Source: Trichuris trichiura | Lineage: Eukaryota > Nematoda > Enoplea > Trichinellida > Trichuridae | Direction of reading: 5' to 3' | Length of the DNA stretch: 64,000 bases | Assembly (NCBI GenBank): GCA_037903355.1 | Contig: JBAJFE010000026.1 | Span: forward strand, 2,108,001 to 2,172,000 | Shown: positions 50,973 through 64,000 of the stretch, piece after piece | Layout: the number at the start of each line of letters is the position of its first letter | Numbering within the stretch: the stretch's first letter is position 1 | Translations under genes and position numbers: made by a program | Notes under the pieces: generated by a model | Told to the model about the DNA's origin: nothing | Seen by the model: only the letters and a program-made list of their open reading frames with translations | Databases searched by the model: none

Positions 50973-53900
50973 CGTCAGCCTAACGGTATTGATGAGGTAC
51001 GTTCACCTTTCAATTTTAGTAGTTATTGTCGAAGCTATTATTCTGCTGTGCATTTTTGTAGGATAAACGAACTAAGAAGATAAGAAGAATTATCATTCTC
51101 CCAACAAAGACGGAATGGGGCAGTTCAAAATTATGTTCATTATTATTAATAATCTGTTTTTTTCGAAAGACAGGATGTTTTTTATCTGAGTTATTTAAGG
51201 TCGTTTCAGGTAAACAGAGGCATGTTTTGTACTTTTTCAATACTTGCATTTCATCTCAAAGCAAACTGGCGGGATTTCTGAGTTTCTTTTCACAATCTAT
51301 AAGTTTGTTTCAATGTTTACGTGCTTACGTAAGCACGCCGGTGGTCAGTAGGTCAAGCTCTGATCTGCAAAAACCAGTTTACACACAAGTGAACTTTATA
51401 AAGAAGCACTTGAAATGCACGTTCATGAAGAATTGCTCTTACCTAAATTAGTGCATCTTAATACGTGATTTGCCTAGTTGTTCCTTTGGGAGGAGGAGCC
51501 AGTTTTGAATCCTTAAACAAAACTGTCGAGTTGCTGTCAGCTTTCGAAAGCACATAAAGGTCGCTGTATTCGTTTGTGTGCAGTTCTTTCTGAATTAGTT
51601 TTTTGAAATTGAAAGCTTTGAAAACTCAAATATACACATGCTTTTCCAGCTTTGAGTATACCATTTTCAATGGTGCGAACAGAAACTATGGCGTAGAGTT
51701 TTGAACTTATTACTTAAAACGTATCAGTTGGTATATTTTAAACGGCAGTAAAATGTATGCCATTTAAGGATGTGCGTTGATTGCACTTTATTCTGTTTCT
51801 CTTCTGTTGATAAAGTTGGCTGTAACATTTTCAGCTGCCTTTTTCAAAACATTTTAATCTTTCAAAGCAATGCTTGCACCGTATCGCGGAATAATGCTGA
51901 TATTTACTAAAAACTCAGAGAAAACAGCCATGCTAGAGCACTAGTTGTTAATTATATGAAGTAAGTATAAAAACATAACTTAGCTTAAGTAATCTGCTTG
52001 ATGAACACGCAGCGACTTTAAGGCAATTTTGGTAATTATTGCTTAGCAATACCGTCTCATTATTTGTTACTTATCCTTTTTGTCAAATTATGGCGATATG
52101 CTGTTGATATCATCATGCACGCTTGCACTGTGCACATATAACGTGCTGATTATCTTTATATTATTACTATGCTACCATTATTATTCGACAAGTTGGTGGT
52201 TTTATGTCTTCCAATAATAAGCGAACGCAGAACCCTGCTGCTCCTGTCATGCAAAGTTAATATTTGTATAAATATATTAAGAAATAGATTGATTTTTTGC
52301 AGTGCATTAGCTGTGAACTGAAATCACTTAAATCTGCCCATTCACTGTCTTTGGAAAAGAAGTTTGCATTGTAATGTCGTATCGAAGGTTACGGGACGTT
52401 AAAGTCTGACCTAATGACGGCAGGTCGTGTACGCTGGTACAGAATTGAAGACGGCGACTGGTCGGGGTAATGACCTCGCTTGTGTGATGGTAAGAAGGTG
52501 AAGGTTTGCATCATTCAAACGCATCAGTTTTGTTGCGAAGGAGTTCTGTTAAGTTTGATCACGCAGCTCTTACAATTAATATCTTCTTCGCATCAAAGAG
52601 CGGTCCCTGAGTGCGCAGCCTCCAAATCTGATTTCCTCATTTACCCGTTTCTTTCTCAACTTGTTGTTCTGATTTGGCGTCATTTGACTCATTTTCTGAT
52701 TTATGCTTTTAGAATTTTGTTGAAAACAACTTTCAACAAGCGATTAGATCTGAACAATTGGGACCGGTGGAAATTGCTGAAAAACCATTGGAGCACATAA
52801 GTTGCTCCCATCGACGGACTGTTCGAAGATTGAAATGGTCAACTGGCTAGCATCAACTGTTTACTTTTTCTGTGTTCTAAACTACGGAGTAGCGAGTATG
52901 TTGCACACTGAATTTTATTTTATCTTGCTTGTTTTTTGTTAAACATTTTATTCCTAACTAGTTGTAATGATTCATGTATATTCTTTGTTTATGTCAACGG
53001 GAAGGAATGGTTTGAGTGACAATCTCTTATCTTTCTCAGAGGCTGCTCCGCGATCCTGCTGATCAATAAGAATGCTAATTGAAGGAATAAGCCAACTGCT
53101 TTGAATATGTTCGACTTTTTGAAGCTATTCAGTCCTTATCATGAAAATCGCTAGACGAGCAGATCGTGTCCGAAAAGCTTTGCTCAAGTCAGCTCAAAGA
53201 TTAATTGTGCGTTCCCCTTTGACACGAAGAATTTAATTGCTTTAGCAGACGACACGCATACATCAAATAACTCCGCAATTTCTCGCACTGAGCTCGGAGA
53301 TTAGAATTTTAACTTACCTTCGCTGTTTCTGGCAGCTAAGCAATTGTACGCTGTAATAATCAATTGGTATTCGTAATAAGCTAGCACAAATTAAACATGC
53401 TTTCTTTAGCGATTGCCGCCTTTTATTTTCTTGAAATATTCGTCGTAGCCTACTTCACTTTGTAATTTGTAAGGTCAACGACCCTATGTGGTTATGCATT
53501 TTAAAATTTTGACCCTTTTATTAACCTATCATGCATGTTGGTCATGCACATGTTCCGTAAAGAATTTCTCAAAGCAAAAACTACAATTACGAAGAAGTAA
53601 ACGATTCGTATGAATAAACAAAATTTAAATATGTTAAGTCAGTGTTCATAAGTTGGTCAGATCAAATTCAATGATGTTGATTAGTTGCTCACCCGGTCCG
53701 CCCTCTGACGTGTTGACAGCGACTCAGCTGATCATTTGCTTTATATTCGTGAAAAATTTGTTTCTGTCAGTTTCATTGGTGCAGTGCTTGCTTTGGTGTC
53801 CTTCTGAGATAGACTATCTTACGCGCAGACTATTATAAGTACAGTATAAACATTTTTCCTCATTCCTAAGAATTGCTTTTAAAATAATTCAAAGGCTCGA

Positions 53901-54623
53901 AATCAAATTTGGAAAACCGTAAAAGATTATGCTTTCAGAAAAACCTACTGTTAATATTAACAACGTCAGTGTATTGGCGTTCACTTAAATTTTGGCATTT
54001 TCTGCGTCAATACGTACCGTACTTTCATATGTAACCTATCGGCTTGAGTAGAGCCCAACAAATAGCAAATACTAAGAAATGTATGTTCAAGTTTTTAAAA
54101 CATATGCTTACATTTTAAAGTAAGTTCAATGAATATTTTGATTTTCAAGTGTGAGTACATGTTCCTCAATGCTTTGTCGTTTCTCTTCTTTGCATATTGC
54201 CATTAATAAATAAGATTACACGACTATCCCATTTCCTATTGTTAGATCCAGAATGATGCCAACTATCAGTAAAATTTCACAGATATTCAAAAATATGGAG
54301 TTCACTTCATTAGGTTTGATAAAAGCAAAGATGACGAGAGCTTCAAGGTCTGTCACGATTGATCACCAGAGAACCCTAGCGGGCTCCAACCGCTTTCCAG
54401 TCGGTCAGCTTACCGATTAATCAGATTATCCTGTAGAGACCGCGCCTGGCGACCAGGTGTCCTACGATGCAATAACCATTTATGATTTTCCTGTGAGAAT
54501 TAAAATAATATCGCTGATAATTTTTACTTTAAAATAATAAATGCCATTATTTATCTGCTGATTTTAATTCCTCGTCAATAATCAGCATTACCTGAAAGGG
54601 AATATGCGAAAACAATCTGTTAG
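50973..54623. other. Gene-poor region upstream of the PAN/ZP gene
   Basis: About 3.6 kb. A 106-codon open frame at 52480-52800 (+) and shorter ones elsewhere have no domain or splice partners. Around 54350-54475 there is a locally GC-richer block with several short complementary stems (for example CGCCTGG/CCAGGTG and TCGGT/ACCGA), which could be a structured RNA. The missing 5' exon or exons of the PAN/ZP gene may also lie here. Confidence 0.4.
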
Positions 54624-57600
54624 TTGGATGAACTTTTAGTTTACCAATGTGGAACAAACGAAGCAACCGTGTTCATTCGAATTTCACGGGCGCGACTCAC
54701 TGGTGTGCCCTTAGTGATATCCACAGCTGGCGACGATATATCTTGTGCTCATTTTTGTAAACATAACATTGAGCCGACAACTGGTGCCCCACGAGCATGC
54801 GCTTCCTTTAATTACGACGGGCAGGAGACGTGCCATTTCTTTGATAATGCTGCAACTCCGGCTGGCTCCGGCATTTTAGCCCCAAACCCCAGTGCCAATA
54901 ATTTTTACTACGAAAAAGTTTGCCTTCCAGGTAATTCTTTGCAGAAGCAATACAGGGACTGCGCTACTCAACAATCTATCGTAGGTATTAATCCTCACCA
55001 AGCTTGCTCTTTTCGCTCTCACACATTCGAAAGGACAAGAAGTTCTCGTCTAGAAGGCTTTGTCCGCCGTTCCATTCAAGTGGGTTCACGTGAAGACTGT
55101 CTTAGCGCTTGCTTACTGGAAGACAGTTTCGTATGTCGATCTGTCAACTACAATTACAATACGTTCTTTTGTGAAATGAGCGATCAAGATCGGCGCAGCA
55201 AGCCGCAATACATGAGGAAATCACAGAATGAAGCCATGGACTACTTCGATAATAACTGCTTATCCAGTAAGAAAGGAAGCTGATAGCAACAGCTTTCCGC
55301 ACAGTTTTATTTTTAGGACAGAATCGGTGCGGCCACATTGGAGGCAATCTTGTATTTATAAAAACAACTGCGTTTGAAATACATAAGTACGATCACACGT
55401 CAAGTATTGAAGCTCAAGAATCCCAGTGCTTGCAAAAGTGCCTTGATTCGCTGAATACGTTCTGCCGTTCAGCTGAATTTTCTCCCGCGTTGCGAAAATG
55501 CATTATTTCCGATGAGGATACTTTCTCGCGTGCTGATCAACAGGGCCCGCCTAAGTTGGAGAACAAAGATTATTATGAACCAACCTGCGTTGCAGGTAAA
55601 ATGGGTTGCAACTACCCGAAAACGCTTTATTCATGCAAAATATTTAGCGGATTTGACGTCAAGCACGTGCAGGCAGCAAGCAGCATTCGAACGTTTCATG
55701 GGTTCCGCTATACAAGGAACTCCCGTTGCCAGCGCAGTTGGAGTAACAGTATCCGATTGTATATCATTATGTTTCCAAAACTTGAACTGCAAATCAGTCA
55801 ATTATGTTCGTACAAAATTGGCATGCTATATATACAGCGTGAACAAAGCAACAGCTAACATGCAGAACAATCCATCAACAGACTATTACGAATTCAACTG
55901 CGGTAAGGGGTAGCATGCGGATTTTACGCTGAACTGTTTCTTAATTCGTTCGCAATATTCAAGCTTTCAGGAGTGATACATAGTGCAGCATGTTGACTGC
56001 GCCGCTTTGTTAATTTCGACCTTTAAATCCTCTATTCACTGTACCAAAGTCAGTTTTCCAAATTATCTTTGGGTCAATTATTTAATCACCTAATTATTTA
56101 AGAAATAATGCATGACAATTTTAAGGCAGAATCCGTTCGCTTCGCTTAGAGTCTTTTAAGCATAGCAGAGAAATTTCAAAATTTATTGTGGCTTCTAACT
56201 TTTTGGCAAGCAGTTGGACAGGTCAATAAAAAACGGCAACTTAGCTGATAAGTAACTAAATCGATTCTGCGCTTAAGTCTTTATCGAAGAGGTTAAAAAA
56301 TTCAGTGGTCAGAATTTTCACCCAGTTAAAGTTCTGCGTACGTAAAGTCACTGCGCTCTATCAAGAGGTCAATAGGACATTATGATCAGATCATTACAGC
56401 ACCGCTAAGTATGAGATTGCACTTTTAAAGAAAACAGTGTACTAATAGGTCCTTCCCCTATGCGACTAATTACTAAAGAGTAGAATTAAGCGAAAAAGTG
56501 AAACGTATACGAATGATTAAAAAGTTACCTTTGTTTAAGAATCTGAATTCGGTGGTATGGCACTGTGCACCAGCGAGGGTATAAGGTTCATTGTGAACAC
56601 TCGAGAGCCTTACACAGGCGCTATTTATGCTGCCGATCGCTTTGCCACTTGTCACAAGACAGTGAACAATGCCAAACAGATAGTAATGACTTTTCCACCA
56701 CCTACGGTCAGCGGTGATTGTGGCACCATTCTCAGAGTTAGTCGCAGAGCAACAGTTCATTATTCAAAATTGTTAATTCGTTTTGTCAGGATGGGAAATT
56801 GGAAGCTATGGTAGTAGTTTCATTGGATGGCGTGCTACCGCATCAAGTGACGACGGAATGGGATCGCTTTTACAAGGTCACATGTGACACATCATTGAAA
56901 GGCATTGGGGAGGGTTCCGTAATCGTTACAACTATATATGACAGTGGGTAAGTAAAAGTAGAATGGTTATTTTCGTAACGGAGTAAGGCTGTGTTCATGT
57001 TGTTTAGCGAAATGGAAGCCAAACAACTGCCCGTAGGTACGCCAGGACCAGTTACCGCGTCGCTGAAATTTTTGGACAAAATGGGAAAGCCAGTCACGGA
57101 AACATGCATTGGCACTGAGATATTATTAGTGGCTACATCAGATCAGGCTGGACCAAATAACATGATTCTCCTGGATTGCACGGCTACTCGAGTAGGCGGC
57201 ACGGGAGACAGTGTACCCTTCAAAGTGATCGAAAATGGGTAATCTGACAAACAACGGTTTTCTCGCCTACATCTGTGATTCAATTGCTTTACCCTTTAGT
57301 TGTCCTCGTTATCCTGCTCTGATTGGGCCTGTCGTTAGGGATCTCAACAACAACCGACTTGCAGCCGTGATGAAGGCATTCCGTCTTGATGGCTCTTATG
57401 ATATCCGAATGGTCTGCACGGTGATGTTTTGCGCTGGACCTTATGGCTGCCCGCCTGTAAGTGTTTGTTGATTTTCTCGACGCACATTTCGAATCGGCTA
57501 ATTGCGATCCGATAGTCTCTCAGAGCGGCACCGTTGGGCGTCAGCTTAACTTCTTTAACTGTTTATCGCAAGACGATAATTTAATCGCGTTGTCGTAAGG

Positions 57601-58265
57601 AAACAAACGACCCCTGACGCTTTCCTCTACATACAGTCGCTAACTTCGTATGTCTCATGCAAATTTTCGGAATTCATAATGCGCTCTCCTAGTTGACGTT
57701 GGAGTTTCACGGCTAAATTCTTGTTTAATAGAGCCACTGTTTGGATGGCAGCAGCAATCAAATGTTCATTTCGAATGGTCGTAAAAAGCGAAACGCTCTT
57801 CCGGAAAATGCTTCATTCAGCGCAAATGAAACCGAACGAGGCAAAGACGGAAATGTCATGGAAGAAATGATGGAGGAGAAGTTAACGGCAGTATTGCGGG
57901 TATATACAGAGAGCGAAAAAGCGCAAGTTGAAAGGGAAGAGAAGAAAAATACTTCCATTCTTCCTTATGGTAAAATCATTCCCTATTTTGCGGTCAAGTC
58001 GATGAGAAGGTTTACTTTCGTTTCAGTTAGCGATTTCATCAAAGTTGTGGCTCACTCGCCGGAAGATATGATGTGTATAGCAGAATCCGCCTTCATTGCG
58101 GTAACCGTTAGCGTAAGCCTGCTTTGCATTATATTCTCCGGAATCATTGTTTCCTGGGGACTGTCTAAGCTGCGTAAGCCGCTGAAAATGCCACAATCAG
58201 ATTATTACACACTTTGCTCGGAGATGAATACTGCCGCTGTACCTGTACATCGTGCTCCATTTTGA
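54624..58265 (+). CDS. PAN/apple plus ZP-domain membrane protein (NOAH/NompA-like; 5' end incomplete)
   Basis: Apical extracellular-matrix protein of the type that links sensory cilia or epidermis to cuticle (Drosophila NompA, C. elegans NOAH-1/NOAH-2). Exons: about 54624-55266, 55317-55595, 55648-55902, 56540-56736, 56790-56947, 57008-57238, 57300-57456, 57732-57969 and 58027-58265. Four PAN/apple-like modules come first, marked by repeated Cys patterns and CRSVNYN or CKSVNYV motifs and each ending in a YYE/YFD..C motif. A ZP module follows (FIVNTREPYTGAIYAADRF, FYKVTCDTS, TEILLVATSDQ, MILLDCTATRV, VCTVMFCAGPYGCPP). A RKKR furin-like site and a TM helix (SLLCIIFSGIIVSWG) come before a short cytoplasmic tail. 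The first exon has no signal peptide and is preceded by an in-frame stop and an acceptor, so an upstream exon with the signal sequence, perhaps with more PAN modules, is missing. Confidence 0.87.
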
Positions 58266-59453
58266 TCGATGGGCGCGGCTACACCTAATCACCGTCTCAT
58301 GCAGAACTAGAAGTTGCGTATTTTCAATCAAAGCATTGACCATTTGTTGCCACTGGTTATCTCTCGGATAGACTACTTACATTCGTATTTGCCCAAACCT
58401 GCTAACTTTTACCCTTGCATTTTTGCTGTCAAATGACGATCTTGCGTTATCGACAGGCCAAATTCTGTCACGGACAGTAAGAACGTGGTTCGAATTGCTG
58501 ATGCGTTCGCAATTTTGCTTCGCTACGGATCGACAGTTATTGATAACTTTTCTTTCAACAGCGAGAAAGTAAGATAAAGAAGGAGAGACGATGAGGAACA
58601 ACAGCGGCAAAATTGATAGAATGAAACCCCGAAAACAACGGTACGTTAGGAGTAATAATCTTATAACAATTTGAAACAACGAACAGACGCATTTGGTACA
58701 AAGATTCACCTTTGCAAGCGAAATCCACATCTGCGACAACCAATAGTACTGAGAGGTTCGTTGTAGAGGCGGTCGAACATATCACAAATGCTTGCTGGCG
58801 CAACAGGGGGTTCACCAGCGGTTTAAGGACTGCTCACTGGAGCAACGGGCTTGAGTATAACGATGACTAGCCTGAGTGTCCAGCAAGGGGAATGACTTTT
58901 ATGGAAATTGTACGAATAGAAGCAGTTGACACATCGTTGCTTGATAACAGTATACACCGGTCTCAGGACCAGACAAGGGGTACATCATAGTGAAAGCGTT
59001 ATTCCTAGCACGTAATGGAAGCAGTAAGCAAGAGAACAACATTATTGGCAATGTAAGGAAGACATTTTGTCATGTACACGAATGGAAGCACGGATTTTGT
59101 TCGATTCTGGAAGCCAGTAAGTTTACCAGGCAAAATGAAGAACAAGTTAGGCAGCGTTCAAGGGCTTTTGTACAATGGTTGGGTTTTAAGAGGCGGCTGA
59201 ATTGCTGCTAACATTTGTACCAACATTGTCCGTAATTTTAAAAGAGCGGAGGGGAAAAATGAAAAATTCTCGCAACCGCAATCTCGTTGGAAACCGAAAC
59301 TGTTTGGCAATTGAAAGGAAGACTAGCTTTTGCTACGACGGAATTCTTTACAATTGCGCCTGACCAATGGATGCGATGCGGCCAGATGGAAAGCTCATCG
59401 TTTAGCCAATGTGTACATGAATATGAGTTTTTCCACACCAGCGGCGAGTAGCA
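58266..59453. other. Intergenic region between convergent genes
   Basis: The PAN/ZP gene (+) and the zag-1-like gene (-) end facing this segment, so it should hold both 3' UTRs. Only short frames without domains are present. Confidence 0.5.
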
Positions 59454-61981
<2,528 letters not shown>

Positions 61982-64000
61982 ATTTGGCTATTTCAAGAGG
62001 TTTGGTGGCACGAACAGCGGAAGACGATGATAATAAACGTTCGAAAGAACCTGCTTTGGCTACATTGGAGGAGGCACCAATTTTTTTTTAAGTAGCGCGG
62101 CCGCCAAACTTGCCGGCACGTGTAAAAAAGCTTAGCAACCACTGGGACGTATTGCACAAGGCGCTTTTCAGGCTTAGTATGCTGGTGTGGAACCTGAAAC
62201 AAAGTGGCCTTTAAACACAGTTCAAGAAGATGAGCTGTCTGAACGCGACGCGTATGACGCTAGAGCGAGCGGGCTGAGACGACCACCAGCCATAGGGCAA
62301 AAGTTTATCTTTAAAAAGCTTAAATTGAAAGCGACACACGGCAAGGTTGACTCTAGACTGAAGGAAAAGACAGTTGCCATCGGGGCCGGAGAGACGAATG
62401 GCCTGTTTGCACCGCAATACGCGTTCTCTCCTCAGCAGCAGAAAGAAGAGTGGAGAAAACGCAAGTGGAGCAGCTTCTTCAAGCCCTGCGGACAGCGGAC
62501 GAGCTTTGCGCTCTTTGGCACTCGACAGAATGATTAATACCTGAAGCTCAGTCAGGTGCCTTTGCCGGCCGTCTATTACATCCAACCTGAAAACAGTATG
62601 CAACCTTGCAATCGGATACTTTGCAAAGCGGAGTCGAGGACACACCGATGGTCACGTGCCAAACGGGCGAGACTTTCATGGCGGTAGCCGTTTAGCCGCC
62701 AACCAATTTGGCAATTAGATTTTCTTCCTGTGCTAGCTCCATATTTGCGAGAAGAAAATTGACCTCCATCTGTCGCCTCATCAAGGTTACCTTGTCCGAC
62801 CGATGGCCTCTTGACGCTAATCCAGTGCTTGCGATTGCTCATCTGCTCACTGAATGTTCACGGCAGCATTGCATATTCTTGATCAGCTTCATCGCTTTCC
62901 CTCCAGTCCCTAGAAGGAACACTTTGAAATGACCGCTTGGTGCCAAGCGCGATTACGTAAACAGACAGACCGTCAAATCGACCGTTAAACTTGGGGACGC
63001 CGCCGTTCAGCCGCCAGTGAACCTGAACAGGCGCAGTTGGGTCGCCCCGAAGCTGAAAAGAAAAGACGCCATACGAAACGAGAGTATCCACCCCTTCAAG
63101 AATATACGAATCGGGAAATGTTTTGCACTTAAGTTTGTTATTGGTGAGAACTGGGTGGTTTAACACTGGTCAGACAAGAAGTATGCGCCTTCGACTAGTT
63201 GACCTGTTGGGAAACAATACGAATTTAGCGAAGAAGATGCGGTTGGAGGAGCATACTTTAGGTAAGACGTTTAGAGCGTCCGACTACTGCCATCCTTCTA
63301 TGCAGGTAGGCAATGCCCATAGCAGTATTTGTAAACCTATTTCGAAAGTGACCCAATCGCCCTTCTTGGGTGTCAAGGAGGCGGTGGATGGTAGGTAACC
63401 TGTTCTCTCAATCAAAGCGACAACAGACAAGTTGTAAAGAGTAGGTAGAAAAGAAAGAGAGAAAACAATGATAATGCAGCCAGGTGGTAAGAGCTGACCG
63501 GATGTTTCGAAGTTGATGTTCTTACCTATACAAGAAACGAACGAGCATTCTTGTTTACCAACAGCAAGCAGAATAGCAGCTTGCACGGAAGGGTAGTAGA
63601 AGAACGAAGGATGAGCCGTTAGAGATCAACTGTTCAAGGCATGTTGAAACCTGACAAACTGTCTCACCGCAAATACGTCTGGAGAGGTGAACTGGAAAAC
63701 TATTATTGGTGAAGGAGATAGAGAAAACAACAAAAAGAAAGCGAAAGAGAGAGAGAGAAAGAAATACCGGCCGTTCGGCATCGTCGCCATCCCAGTGAGA
63801 TTGGGTGAGCACTTGTCAAACGTGAAAACACCTTGACGTGTCCGGGAGCAGCGCTTGGAAGCTCCAGGCGCGAGCTTGCACACATGAAGGCTTAATCCGG
63901 CGGCGTTAGCCAATCGCGCGGAATCGATTTTTCTTTCATGCACCGCTTGCAAAAGCAATTACGGTCTAAAGAGGTGGAACTGATGCAAAACACACAGAGG
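61982..64000. promoter_or_regulatory. 5' flank of the zag-1-like gene
   Basis: About 2 kb, noticeably more GC-rich than the intergenic DNA elsewhere in the window, with many overlapping open frames on both strands but no domain. No zinc-finger exon is visible on the minus strand. It probably contains the 5' UTR and regulatory DNA of the gene. An imperfect GA-rich run (GAAAGAGAGAGAGAGAAAG) is at about 63741-63762, and a TTTTTTTTT tract is near 62080. Confidence 0.4.

Noticed and set aside
52480..52800. 106-codon plus-strand ORF
   Set aside because: No domain, no neighbouring exons in phase, composition like the surrounding non-coding DNA.
62187..63166. Frames of 70-144 codons upstream of the zag-1-like gene
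   Set aside because: None carries a zinc finger or other domain; overlapping open frames on both strands reflect the higher GC content.

Overview
The window looks like nuclear DNA from a nematode, probably an enoplean (Trichuris/Trichinella-type) worm. It is AT-rich, genes are cut into many exons by GT-AG introns mostly of 48-60 nt, and the gene content is typically metazoan and nematode: tandem ephrins, a ZEB/ZAG-1 factor, a CLASP, a Gi/o alpha subunit, a PAN+ZP cuticle protein and an adhesion-type GPCR. The species is inferred, not shown. No rRNA, CRISPR array or bacterial operon is visible, and I could not confidently recognise any tRNA. Gene models below were assembled by hand by joining open frames at splice sites with matching phase; exon coordinates are given so they can be tested.

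Layout. 1-1.6 kb: foldback repeat. 1.6-4.7 kb (+): adhesion-type seven-TM receptor (5' end incomplete). 7.3-12.2 kb and 13.7-16.9 kb (+): two tandem ephrin genes with the same exon architecture and long first introns; the first has a clear GPI-type tail. 18.36-18.68 kb (+): small two-exon fragment of unknown function. 19.3-21.0 kb (-): ZP-domain membrane protein with an apparent one-base frameshift. 21-31.5 kb: gene-poor, with inverted repeats and a doubtful cysteine-rich ORF pair. 31.6-33.3 kb (+): complete Gi/o-class G protein alpha gene. 33.3-38.2 kb: gene-poor, with an (AAT)n array. 38.2-47.6 kb (+): 27-exon CLASP gene with an exon of acidic repeats. 47.6-47.8 kb: foldback repeat just after CLASP. 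49.4-51 kb (+): weakly supported uncharacterised gene. 54.6-58.3 kb (+): NOAH/NompA-like PAN+ZP membrane protein. 59.5-62.0 kb (-): zag-1/ZEB zinc-finger homeobox gene, followed by its more GC-rich 5' flank to the window end.

The genes form no operon. Several belong to related developmental themes: ephrin signalling and CLASP in neuronal and epidermal morphogenesis, ZP/PAN proteins in apical extracellular matrix, Gi/o alpha and GPCR in signalling, and ZAG-1 in neuronal identity. Repeats are notable: at least four sites carry the same short hairpin core (AGCTTTCGG...GTCNTCAG-like), three of them in the middle of long inverted repeats, suggesting one family of foldback/MITE-like elements.
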